Assembly: GCF_000332195.1 (NCBI RefSeq)
Contig: NZ_KB235922.1
Coordinates: 4,375,322 to 4,439,321 of the forward strand
Reading direction: 5' to 3'
Source: Pleurocapsa sp. PCC 7319
GTDB taxonomy: Bacteria; Cyanobacteriota; Cyanobacteriia; Cyanobacteriales; Xenococcaceae
DNA length: 64,000 nucleotides
Position numbers and translations under genes: made by a program. This document shows positions 48,513 to 57,330 of this stretch, in pieces; position 1 is the stretch's first letter, and every line of letters begins with the position of its first letter. Under the pieces are notes generated by a model. That model was not told the origin of the DNA. It saw only the letters and a list, made by a program, of their open reading frames with translations, and searched no databases.

Positions 48513-48550
48513 CAGTAATTCAATCTGAACAATTGAAGGAGAACAACGCC

Positions 48551-50491
48551 ATGAGCACATCTTTTACTCCCTCTTTGGAGCTAGACTCAGAAACTCAACT
48601 AGTTACTGTTGACGATCCGACACCTACTGTTTCCGTGTTGTGGGATCGGGCAGTACAACAAGCAGTTATCAATACCAGTCCTGGACCAACTGTTGCCTCC
48701 CGCGCTTATGCCATAGTACACACGGCGATGTTTGATGCTTGGGCTGCCTATGATCCACAGGCGATATCCACTCAACTAGAAGATGATTTACAGCGTCCAA
48801 CAGCAGAAATTACCGACGCTAATAAGAGCGAGGCGATGAGTTATTCAGCTTACCGCGTCCTGACTACATTATTTCCTGACCAAGTTGCCATTTTTGATGA
48901 GTTGATGCAGGAATTGGGCTTAGATCCTAATAACACGACAACCGATACTACTACTGCGGCTGGGATTGGTAACGTTTCTGCTACAGCCTTACTAGAATTT
49001 CGGACTCAAGATGGCTCTAATCAGCTCGGTAACGACCCGAATGGCACTCTTGGTGTACCTTATTCTGACATTAGTGGCTATCAGCCTATAAATCAACTTG
49101 GTGAAACCATTAATATTGAACATTGGACACCAGAAAGAGTCCCTATTGATTCTCAACCAGGGGAAGAAGAGAGTATTCAAGAATTTCTGACTCCTCAATG
49201 GGGGGAAGTTATTCCATTTGGTTTAGAATCTGGCGATCAGTTGCGACCAGAGGCTCCCGAACCTTTCCTCTTAGTCGATGGGGAAGTAGATTTAGAAGCG
49301 CAAACTATTACTCTCCCAAATGGTTCAGTATTACCGATTAGTAAAGATCTTATTGGTACGGTTATTAATCCCGAATTTATTGCTCAAGCGGAGCAAGTTG
49401 TTAATACTAGTGCCAATCTGACCGATGAACAAAAGCTGATAGCTGAGTTTTGGGAAGATGGTGGTGGGACTGCTTTCCCTCCAGGTACTTGGATGACCTT
49501 TGGACAATTTGTCTCTGCTAGGGACGAGCACAGTCTCGATGATGATGCCAAGCTGTTCTTTAGTCTTGGTAACGCAGTCTTTGATGCAGGTATTGCTACC
49601 TGGGAGGCGAAGAAATTTTATGATTATACTCGTCCTGTACGGTTAATTCGAGACTTGGGTGAGCTGGGACTTATAGGCGAATTTAATGAGGAACTCGGTG
49701 GTTATGCCATTGAAGCTTGGAGTGGTCCAGGAGAAGGAACTAAAACTATCCTAGCTACTGATTTTTTGACATACCAAACTCCTGGAAGCCATCCTTCCCC
49801 ACCCTTTGCTGAGTATACTTCTGGACACAGTAGTTTCAGTGCAGCAGGAGCAGGAATTCTAGAGTTGTTTACCGGTAGAGATGATTTTGGCGCGACTGTT
49901 ACTTTTGAACCTGGAGAATCTCGCTTTGAACCGCAGGTTACTCCCCAACAGGATGTTACTTTAGCCTGGGAAACTTTTACAGCAGCAGCAGATGAAGCTG
50001 GTATTTCGCGTATCTATGGCGGTATTCACTTTGAAGATGGGGATCTTAATGGTCGGACTTTAGGGCAAGAAGTTGCTCACGAAGTTTGGGAAGAAGCCCA
50101 ATTCTACATTCAAGGCGGCGAAGTATTACCATTGGAATCGGACGCTCTTTTATTAGGAGTAAAAGATCGGGTTCTAGTTGGTAGTGATGATGAGGATATT
50201 TTCTTAGCTGATCAAGCCGGGAATAATGCCTTTGTTGGCCAAGGTGGTAACGATGTTTTTTGGGTGGCTCATCAAGAAGTTCCTCAGACGGCTCATCAAG
50301 TACTCGACTTCGAACTCAGTCAAGATGTGATTGGTATTAGCGGTCTAACGGATGTTTTCTCGATTGACGATTTGAGTTTTGCTCAAGCAGGGGATAGTAC
50401 TCTTGTTGCTGCTGGCGATCACGACTTAGTACTTGTTCAAGGAGTTGATCCTAATGACCTTCACTCTACTGATAATTTTACTTTTCTTTAA
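48551..50491 (+). CDS. Vanadium-dependent haloperoxidase (PAP2 family) with hemolysin-type tail
   Basis: The 646-residue protein starts at ATG 48551 after AAGGAGAA; the frame extends upstream to a TTG. Core motifs are RPVRLIRD (Arg at the vanadate site), PSPPFAEYTSGHSSFSAAGA (the conserved P-x-x-x-S-G-H with the active-site His) and YGGIHFEDGD (second His). It would use vanadate to oxidise halides with H2O2. The C-terminal 90 residues (VLVGSDDEDIFLADQAGN, FVGQGGNDVF) resemble hemolysin-type repeats of proteins exported by type I secretion; an N-terminal signal peptide is absent. Confidence 0.92.
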   Translation: MSTSFTPSLELDSETQLVTVDDPTPTVSVLWDRAVQQAVINTSPGPTVASRAYAIVHTAMFDAWAAYDPQAISTQLEDDLQRPTAEITDANKSEAMSYSAYRVLTTLFPDQVAIFDELMQELGLDPNNTTTDTTTAAGIGNVSATALLEFRTQDGSNQLGNDPNGTLGVPYSDISGYQPINQLGETINIEHWTPERVPIDSQPGEEESIQEFLTPQWGEVIPFGLESGDQLRPEAPEPFLLVDGEVDLEAQTITLPNGSVLPISKDLIGTVINPEFIAQAEQVVNTSANLTDEQKLIAEFWEDGGGTAFPPGTWMTFGQFVSARDEHSLDDDAKLFFSLGNAVFDAGIATWEAKKFYDYTRPVRLIRDLGELGLIGEFNEELGGYAIEAWSGPGEGTKTILATDFLTYQTPGSHPSPPFAEYTSGHSSFSAAGAGILELFTGRDDFGATVTFEPGESRFEPQVTPQQDVTLAWETFTAAADEAGISRIYGGIHFEDGDLNGRTLGQEVAHEVWEEAQFYIQGGEVLPLESDALLLGVKDRVLVGSDDEDIFLADQAGNNAFVGQGGNDVFWVAHQEVPQTAHQVLDFELSQDVIGISGLTDVFSIDDLSFAQAGDSTLVAAGDHDLVLVQGVDPNDLHSTDNFTFL

Positions 50492-50633
50492 CGAGACTTA
50501 GACAAAAAAACACAAAATAACAGCCTCAAACCAAGACAGAGCAAGGGATATACCCCAAGCACCAAAAAATAGCTCAAACCCAAGTATCGCAGTACGTTAA
50601 TCGGTTAGGACAAGTTTAGTTAACTGCTCGTAA

Positions 50634-50663
50634 GTAATGAGTAATGAGTAACGAGTAATGAGT
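50634..50663 (+). repeat. Heptanucleotide repeat GTAATGA
   Basis: Three GTAATGA units and one GTAACGA in tandem lie in the 330-base spacer between the haloperoxidase and the membrane Fe-S gene. The rest of the spacer holds no gene. Confidence 0.8.
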
Positions 50664-50829
50664 GTCCTAATACAAGTGCGTATTGCTATATATCAAAAAA
50701 AACATCAAATAGAAGTAAAACTATTACAGTATATAGGTTTAAGGCTGTTTTAAATTATAAATGTCTAAGTTTTGTTAAGCCATTCATAGCAATTATCAAT
50801 TAGCAATTAGCAAAAGTGGAGTGAAGCAA

Positions 50830-53370
50830 ATGCTAAGTCAAATCTCAGAAAGCAAGATGCATTGCTTGAGATGGATGCTAGTCATTGGTTGGTTAATCTT
50901 AATTCTTTCGTTATTTTACGATCCCATCTCTGTTCATCTTACTAATCCCGAACATATCTGGAGTCCTTTGAGCGATCGCATTGTCAGTTTAGCAGATGAT
51001 CCTAATACATGTATCAGGATACAGGACGAATGTTTGCCAGAGCAGCCTTATCCTATAGGAGCTAGAATTTTTTGGGGGATGATTGTTCCCAGTGCCATTA
51101 TGCTCGTCTTTGTCTTCGGTCATGAAACTTGGCGACGAATTTGTCCTCTCTACTTTCTCTCTCAGATTCCTCGCGCCTTAGGATTACAATCCAAGTTGAA
51201 GATTGAAAATAATCAATGGTTACAACGCAACCATCTCTACTTACAATTTAGTCTTTTATTTATTGGCTTAAATTGTCGCATTCTGTTGATTAATTCTGCT
51301 CGTTCTGTCTTCGGTTTATTTCTGATTCTAACCATCATCTCAGCAATGGCAGTAGTTTATCTTTATGGGGGCAGAAGTTGGTGCCACTATGTATGTCCTT
51401 TTGGCATAGTGCAAATGGTTTTTACTGGACCAAGGGGATTGTTAGGCAGTGAAGCACATAAATCTCCTCCTGGCAGTATTACTCAATCTATGTGCAGAAT
51501 AGTTGAGCCAACTACAGGTGAAGTGAAAGCAGCTTGTATTAGTTGCAAATCCCCTTGTTTTGATATAGATGCAGAAAAAGCTTATTGGGAACAACTGACT
51601 AAACCAGGACGCAAGTTAGTGCAATATGGTTATCTGGGATTGGTATGGGGATACTTTATTTACTACTGGTTATATGCAGGTAACTTCAACTATTACTTCT
51701 CTGGTGCCTGGACTCATGAAGAAAATCAGTTGGCTACTTTATTTAAGCCTGGTTTTTATTTATTTAATCGGGGGATTGCTATTCCTAAATTGATTGCTAC
51801 TCCTTTAACTCTAGGATTTTGTATAGTTATCAGTTGCCTCCTTTGTAGCCAATTAGAACAAACTTATAGAAACCAGAGCCAAAAGTACCAGCTCGCCGTT
51901 GCTCAAGAACAGGTATTACATCGAGTCTTTTCAGTTTGTACCTTTGTGGCGTTCAATTCCTTTTTTATCTATGGTGGTCGTCCAGAAATCTTACGCTTAC
52001 CTTTGATCGTACAACTAATGTTTAACGCTTTGGTGGTTCTTGTAAGTAGCTTCTGGCTATATCGAACTTGGGTTCGTAGCTTACAGCAATATAAACGAGA
52101 AAGTATTGCCGATAAGCTCCGCCGTCAATTGAAAAAGCTACCTCTAGATTTTAGACAAATTCTTGGTCATAGTTCCCTTGATCGACTTAAACCAGAGCAA
52201 CTAGAGGTTTTAGCTCAGGCTCTGCCTCAGGCTACTCAACAAGATCGTGTACGAGTTTATCAGGGTGTTCTTCAGGAAACCTTAGCCAGTGGCAATATTC
52301 AACCTGCTAATAGTCTGCTATTTTTGCAGCAGTTGCGCCAACAATTAAAGATTTCCGAAGCAGAACACTATCAGATTTTGGGGGAATTAGGTCTGGAAAC
52401 TTCTAGTTTACTAGATTCTCATCAAAATTTTACTCCAGAAAATTATCTGAGAATCGAGAGTTATCGTCTTGAATTAGCATCTCTGTTTTCGGTATTGGTT
52501 GAAAGTGGCAAGCCTTTCCCAGAGGCATTAGAACAGCAGCGTCAACAACTTCTGATCCTGCAAAAACGATATCAGATTAGCAAAGCTGAAAATCGCCAAA
52601 TTTTGGTAGACATGTGGGAACAACTGCATGCCATTGCCGAATCTCTACTAGCTTCATTGCAACTAGAATCTTCTCACTATCAAATTCTGAGTAATCATAT
52701 ATCTCAACCGCAAGCACCAGTATTTGCAGTTTTACGCTCGCTAATTCAACAAAAACAACAGCTGCTTACGATCCAAATCCTTGATTTACTAATACTCATG
52801 GGAGAAGAGCAGGCTACGCTTCAGTTAGCCAAACGCACTGGTATCTTATCCCACAAGATACTACCAAAATTGCTCTATTCAAAATCAGAGCAATGGCAGA
52901 AGCGTTTAAGTCCTTCTCTTTTCCAACAACTGCAACCAGACCAAGGATTAACATCTCAATCAGCGACTATTCAACCGCATCAAGATTTATCTAAGTCTGA
53001 TACTCAAATCATTAGCAAAATATCTGTGGATTCAGAAAGTGCAGAAATATTAACTGATTTACTCCTGCAACTTCTACAAGATACCAATCCTGTAATTCAA
53101 GCTGCTAGTCTCTATGCTCTAGTTCAGCTTAATTATCAACAAGGTAGCGAACAGGCCAAACGTCTAATTGCTAGGTCAAAACTAGATGATTTAGTTAGAG
53201 AAACTGCCACGGTACTACTCGATCAATCTCAATCATCTGTCTCTATATTAAATAAGATTATCAGTTTATCTCAATCAGGAGTCAATCACTTGGCTCCCAG
53301 TCAAAAGTCAAAAGTCAAAAGTCAAAAGTTAGGAGTTCAGGAGTTCAGGAGTCAAGGGTTAAAAAAATGA
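50830..53370 (+). CDS. NapH-like polytopic iron-sulfur protein with helical/HEAT cytosolic domain
   Basis: I chose ATG 50830 (GGAG eight bases before); a GTG at 50821 is in frame. Residues 15-415 hold about eight hydrophobic segments with cysteine motifs CPLYFLSQIPR, CHYVCPFGIVQ and CISCKSPCFD. This is the arrangement of NapH/NosR-type membrane quinol or ferredoxin dehydrogenases with [4Fe-4S] clusters. Residues 430-825 are helical, Gln-rich and include a HEAT-like unit (NPVIQAASLYALVQLNY). The last 20 or so residues (SQKSKVKSQKLGVQEF) are encoded by a heptanucleotide tract. It overlaps the next gene by 4 bases. Confidence 0.8.
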   Translation: MLSQISESKMHCLRWMLVIGWLILILSLFYDPISVHLTNPEHIWSPLSDRIVSLADDPNTCIRIQDECLPEQPYPIGARIFWGMIVPSAIMLVFVFGHETWRRICPLYFLSQIPRALGLQSKLKIENNQWLQRNHLYLQFSLLFIGLNCRILLINSARSVFGLFLILTIISAMAVVYLYGGRSWCHYVCPFGIVQMVFTGPRGLLGSEAHKSPPGSITQSMCRIVEPTTGEVKAACISCKSPCFDIDAEKAYWEQLTKPGRKLVQYGYLGLVWGYFIYYWLYAGNFNYYFSGAWTHEENQLATLFKPGFYLFNRGIAIPKLIATPLTLGFCIVISCLLCSQLEQTYRNQSQKYQLAVAQEQVLHRVFSVCTFVAFNSFFIYGGRPEILRLPLIVQLMFNALVVLVSSFWLYRTWVRSLQQYKRESIADKLRRQLKKLPLDFRQILGHSSLDRLKPEQLEVLAQALPQATQQDRVRVYQGVLQETLASGNIQPANSLLFLQQLRQQLKISEAEHYQILGELGLETSSLLDSHQNFTPENYLRIESYRLELASLFSVLVESGKPFPEALEQQRQQLLILQKRYQISKAENRQILVDMWEQLHAIAESLLASLQLESSHYQILSNHISQPQAPVFAVLRSLIQQKQQLLTIQILDLLILMGEEQATLQLAKRTGILSHKILPKLLYSKSEQWQKRLSPSLFQQLQPDQGLTSQSATIQPHQDLSKSDTQIISKISVDSESAEILTDLLLQLLQDTNPVIQAASLYALVQLNYQQGSEQAKRLIARSKLDDLVRETATVLLDQSQSSVSILNKIISLSQSGVNHLAPSQKSKVKSQKLGVQEFRSQGLKK
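53300..53355 (+). repeat. Heptanucleotide tract encoding the Fe-S protein C-terminus
   Basis: Four GTCAAAA units, then GTTAGGA and GTTCAGGA-type units, read through as the last residues of the preceding gene. The tract is the same type as spacer repeats elsewhere. Confidence 0.85.
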
Positions 53371-55016
53371 CAGAAATCTTATTAGTTAACTCTAAACAAC
53401 CCCATCAAACTCAAACTATTAATTTAGAGCCGAAAAAGATGTTTAATGGAGAGTGCTTAATCGGGAGAGATAAACGTTGTTGCGTAGTGCTCAAAGATCC
53501 TCTCGTCAGTAGAATTCACGGCAAAATTGTCTATAAAGATGATAATTACTATTATGTAGATCTTGGTAGTTGCAATAGTTCTAACTTGAATAATCAAGCA
53601 ATCAAGGTTAACCAAAATTATTGCTTAAAACCTTCTGATTCTATTGAAATTAGTCCTTACATTCTTTGGATTAAATCCTTGCCAACATTAAAGCCCAACC
53701 TGAGTAATACCTCCACTAGTTTGTCTCCTCGTCAGTATATGCCTCTAGGAGTAATCGAACCTCAGAAAATTTCTCGTTGGTCTGAAGGGGAACTAACTGT
53801 TTACTGTCAGCAAATTATTGATGAGACTGAAGATGTTAAAACTTTTAGCTTGATCGCCGATCCACCTAGATTATTTACCTACAAACCAGGACAATTTGTC
53901 ACTCTGGATCTATCCATCAATGGTCACAAAGTTAGACGTTCTTATTCACTCTCTTCTAGTCCTTCTCGTCCCCATACTTTACAAATTACTGTCAAAAAAG
54001 TTCCACCATCTTCAGGTTATCCCCCAGGTTTGGTGAGCAATTGGTTACACGAGCATTTACAAGTGGGAACTCAGCTGAAATTAAGAGGACCAATGGGAGA
54101 TTTTACTTGTTTTGAGCATCCTGCTCCCAAATTCTTATTTATCTCTGCTGGCAGTGGTATTACACCAATGATGTCTATGTCTCGCTGGCTTTGTGACACT
54201 CTTTCAAAGGTGAATATTGTGTTTATTCACAGTGCTCGCACTGCCGATGATATTATTTTTCGGCAAGAGTTAGAGTTGATGGCAGCTAGGCATCCTAATT
54301 TTAAACTAGCAATTACGACTACTCGCTCAGAAGCAGGACAAGCTTGGCTTGGTTATACTGGTAAGCTCAATAAGTCTATGTTAACAGCGATCACCCCTGA
54401 TTTTGGCGATCGCCATATATATGTTTGTGGTCCTTGTTCTTTCATGGAAGCAGTCAAATCTATCTGCGAAGATTTAAAGTTTCCCATGAAGAATTACTAT
54501 CAAGAAAGCTTTGGCTTACCAAAAACAAAAAACCAACCCACCCAGTTACAAAATGTCCCCCCAACATTACTAAAAAAAGATGTAGTATTTAATAGCAATG
54601 TTTCTGTTAATTTCCGCTTGCTGGAACTACTCAATAAATTTCCCGTCCGACCTGACTCTGCCCAACCAGTGAGCACAAACCCTCAGTACCAACAATCCTG
54701 GTCCGAGACAGACACGAGACATACTAGCGAGAAAGGTAAGGGGAACGACTGTGTTTTATCTCAATCTACCCCAACAGCTGTAGTCTTCTCTAAGTCGGGA
54801 CAGGAGTTAGTTTGCGATGGGGAAGAAACTATTCTAGATGTGGCACAAGAACAGGGAATCAAGCTTCCTTATGGTTGTGGGATGGGTGTTTGTGGCAAAT
54901 GTCAAATTCGCAAATTATCGGGGGAAGTTGCTTATGAACAGGAACCAAAATGTGAGCCTGGAAATATCTTGACTTGTATTGCTAAACCTGTAGGACGAGT
55001 TGTAGTTGAAGCTTAA
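53367..55016 (+). CDS. FHA - FAD/NAD(P)H reductase - [2Fe-2S] ferredoxin fusion
   Basis: The 549-residue fusion has, in order: an FHA domain at residues 1-105 (LIGRDKRCC, SRIHGK, SCNSSNLNN); an FNR-type reductase at 135-390 (RRSYSLSSSPSRP for FAD, SAGSGITPMMSMSRW for NAD(P), YVCGPCSF); and a C-terminal [2Fe-2S] ferredoxin at about 460-549 (PYGCGMGVCGKCQIRK and LTCIAKPVG). FNR-plus-ferredoxin fusions resemble Hcr/phthalate reductases; an FHA module, which binds phospho-threonine peptides, is unusual. ATG 53367 overlaps the stop of the membrane Fe-S gene by 4 bases, so the two are translationally coupled. Confidence 0.9.
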   Translation: MTEILLVNSKQPHQTQTINLEPKKMFNGECLIGRDKRCCVVLKDPLVSRIHGKIVYKDDNYYYVDLGSCNSSNLNNQAIKVNQNYCLKPSDSIEISPYILWIKSLPTLKPNLSNTSTSLSPRQYMPLGVIEPQKISRWSEGELTVYCQQIIDETEDVKTFSLIADPPRLFTYKPGQFVTLDLSINGHKVRRSYSLSSSPSRPHTLQITVKKVPPSSGYPPGLVSNWLHEHLQVGTQLKLRGPMGDFTCFEHPAPKFLFISAGSGITPMMSMSRWLCDTLSKVNIVFIHSARTADDIIFRQELELMAARHPNFKLAITTTRSEAGQAWLGYTGKLNKSMLTAITPDFGDRHIYVCGPCSFMEAVKSICEDLKFPMKNYYQESFGLPKTKNQPTQLQNVPPTLLKKDVVFNSNVSVNFRLLELLNKFPVRPDSAQPVSTNPQYQQSWSETDTRHTSEKGKGNDCVLSQSTPTAVVFSKSGQELVCDGEETILDVAQEQGIKLPYGCGMGVCGKCQIRKLSGEVAYEQEPKCEPGNILTCIAKPVGRVVVEA

Positions 55017-55197
55017 GCTCGGCTTGCTTGAGATGCGGTCAAAAGTATTTGGTTATCAATCAGGATTACTTTTGACTACAAATTAATTTCTTATAATCGC
55101 TCAAAACGCCGGAGTGTCAAAAAAGATGGAGTTCACTACAAAAGCCGAATGATATACTAATAGATCCTCCGCAAGTCCAGAAGCAAAAACATACATA

Positions 55198-55665
55198 ATG
55201 GCTGACCAGAAATCAGGGATCAAGATAATTAGTGATAATCGTCAGGCTCGCTATCTATACGAAATACTAGAAACTTACGAAGCAGGAATTGAATTAGTTG
55301 GCACAGAAGTCAAATCAATTAGAGCAGGAAAAGTAAACCTGAGAGATGGCTATGCATTTATTCGTAATGGTGAAGCCTGGTTAAGCAATGTTCATATCTC
55401 TCCCTATCAAGCAGGAGGAAGCTACTTTAACCACGAAGCGCGTCGTGTTCGTAAATTACTGCTCCACAAAAAGGAGATTAATAAGCTCATTGGACAAACA
55501 GAGCAAAAGGGGCTAACTCTCGTTCCTCTAAAAATGTATTTTAAAAAAGGAAGAGTCAAAATTGCTATCGGCTTAGGTAGAGGTAAAAAGCTTCATGACA
55601 AGCGAGAAACTGTGAAAAAACGCGACGATCAAAGAGCTATGGCAAGAGCTATGAAACGAGATTAG
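55198..55665 (+). CDS. smpB: SsrA-binding protein SmpB
   Basis: The 155-residue protein starts KIISDNRQARYLYEILETYE, with GIELVGTEVKSIRAGKVNLR and LKMYFKKGRVKIAIGLGRGK. It is a canonical SmpB with the basic tail (KKRDDQRAMARAMKRD). SmpB binds tmRNA and brings it to stalled ribosomes for trans-translation. tmRNA itself was not seen in this window. ATG start at 55198, about 180 bases downstream of the reductase gene. Confidence 0.97.
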   Translation: MADQKSGIKIISDNRQARYLYEILETYEAGIELVGTEVKSIRAGKVNLRDGYAFIRNGEAWLSNVHISPYQAGGSYFNHEARRVRKLLLHKKEINKLIGQTEQKGLTLVPLKMYFKKGRVKIAIGLGRGKKLHDKRETVKKRDDQRAMARAMKRD

Positions 55666-55711
55666 TCAATATAAAATTGATACTAAATCTGTTTCATAGT
55701 AGGTTACTTAA

Positions 55712-55887
55712 GTAATGAGTAATGAGTAATGAGTATTAGTTGAAGAAAGTTTGCTAGAGAAACTAAACGCTACTTTCACTTAGCCGATTTAGTGTGACAA
55801 CGGACAGTAAACAATTACAACCAATCTCGAACAAGTTAGACCCAAAATTTTCCCAACTCCTAATTCCGAACTCCGAACTCCGAACTC
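55712..55887. mobile_element. Candidate third member of the heptamer-ended element family
   Basis: The right end has heptamers AATTCCG, AACTCCG, AACTCCG then AACTC, the complement of the left end of the 17972 element (GTGAGTTCGG). The left end is a GTAATGA heptamer tract. ACTTAA flanks both sides (55706-55711 and 55888-55893). No ORF in the 176 bases. Confidence 0.45.
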
Positions 55888-55897
55888 ACTTAAAATT

Positions 55898-57286
55898 TTA
55901 TAGTCTAAAACTAGGTAACATTTCACTCTTAATATCGTCGTAGAAGCTGGCAATAATCGCTAATACTAGCCACCAAATAGTGTTGATTTGGGGACGATAC
56001 CAAACTGTATCAACAAAGCCATGAAAAGCTAAGGCAGCAGTAGCAGCGATCGCACCCAGGAGATAAAACCCCCGTTTACTTTTACTTTGGCGTAATCGAG
56101 CAAGCTGACGCATACCATGATTGAAAGTCACGGCTATTAGCCAGAGAAAGCAACCAAAGCCAATATATCCCATTTCCACTATGTGTTCTAAATATACTGA
56201 ATATGCGCTTAGGGCAGGATAGCGTGAGTTCATGTAGCGGGGATAAATTTGATTGAAGGCATCATTACCAGGTCCAATGCCAATAAGGGGATAATCTTTG
56301 ATGATCTTGAAACAGGCTTCCCAGACATTGATCCGAAAGTTATTACTACTGTCTTCCCGACCTGCAAAAATACTCATCAATCTTAGGCGTAGAGGTTCTA
56401 AAGAGATAAACGCCACTAATAAGAGTCCTGCTAAACTACCGAATACTAAAGGTAAAAGCCAAACCCGCCAAAAGCGAGGTAAATATTCACGCCACCAATA
56501 ATATAAAAGTAAAAGCAACACTCCCACTAACACTGCCATGGCTAACCAAGCCCCACGACTATCAGTAAAGTACAAACAGGCAGAATTCATCATCACCATA
56601 ATTGCTGCCAAGGTTTTTTGAATCCAACCACGCCAGACAAAAACTGCTGCTACGCTTAAAGCGATCGCTGGTAATAGGTAGCCTCCTAATAAATTAGGAT
56701 TCCCTAAATAACTATAGACTCTCGTATCGTTTGCCAAAGCAGAATTGGGGTCGTTCCAAGTAGCTAACTGTTGTACCCCAAAAAACTCTTGACGAACACC
56801 ATAAGAGCTAACTATTAAAGCCACCATTAAAAAACTAGTAATAATCCAATTACACAACTTTGGCGATCGCATGATCTTGGCAGCCAAAGCGAATAAAACT
56901 AGATACAAAGTTAAAGTTATCCAACCATTTAAGGCAGCAGATTTAACTGGAGAAAATGCTGTGGCGATCGTGGCAACACACCAATACAAAAAAACTAAAA
57001 TATGAATGGGAGTTATGGCTAATCTTTCTGAAGCTGAAATGATAGTTAAGAACCAGAATGCTGTTATGGCAATCAGCAATACACCAATCAAGGCTGTAGA
57101 AACAAAAGGTGCCAGCAAAAAAACCAAGCTAATTAGACAAGCTCCAATTACCTCGGACCATTGAAATAACCAACTTGCCTGTTGCCAGTTAGATAACCAA
57201 CCAACTAATCGATAAAAAAAGCTACTTTTCGGCCACTGCTTTAATTGTGGCTCTGAGAGCATGATAGTTGACCAAACTGATTTCAT
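55898..57286 (-). CDS. IctB-type O-antigen ligase-like membrane protein
   Basis: The 462-residue protein has about 10-12 hydrophobic segments, plus the Wzy/O-antigen ligase region SMFAGREDSSNNFRIN-like (FAGREDSSNNFRINVWEAC) and PLIGIGPGNDAFNQIYP. The N-terminus LSEPQLKQWPKSSFFYRLVG resembles cyanobacterial IctB, once proposed to be an inorganic carbon transporter and now treated as a member of the O-antigen ligase superfamily. The true function is uncertain. The second ATG (57262) could be the start. Single gene. Confidence 0.85.
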   Translation of the reverse strand: MKSVWSTIMLSEPQLKQWPKSSFFYRLVGWLSNWQQASWLFQWSEVIGACLISLVFLLAPFVSTALIGVLLIAITAFWFLTIISASERLAITPIHILVFLYWCVATIATAFSPVKSAALNGWITLTLYLVLFALAAKIMRSPKLCNWIITSFLMVALIVSSYGVRQEFFGVQQLATWNDPNSALANDTRVYSYLGNPNLLGGYLLPAIALSVAAVFVWRGWIQKTLAAIMVMMNSACLYFTDSRGAWLAMAVLVGVLLLLLYYWWREYLPRFWRVWLLPLVFGSLAGLLLVAFISLEPLRLRLMSIFAGREDSSNNFRINVWEACFKIIKDYPLIGIGPGNDAFNQIYPRYMNSRYPALSAYSVYLEHIVEMGYIGFGCFLWLIAVTFNHGMRQLARLRQSKSKRGFYLLGAIAATAALAFHGFVDTVWYRPQINTIWWLVLAIIASFYDDIKSEMLPSFRL

Positions 57287-57330
57287 GGATGGGATGACAT
57301 GTGCTTAATTAATCACTACTATCCTATATC

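Noticed and set aside
48189-48518. 109-codon ORF after crtH
   Set aside because: It is made of the MITE-like element plus the tandem duplication.
48551-50491. Haloperoxidase as an operon partner of the membrane Fe-S pair
   Set aside because: A 338-base spacer with a repeat tract separates them, so common transcription cannot be claimed.
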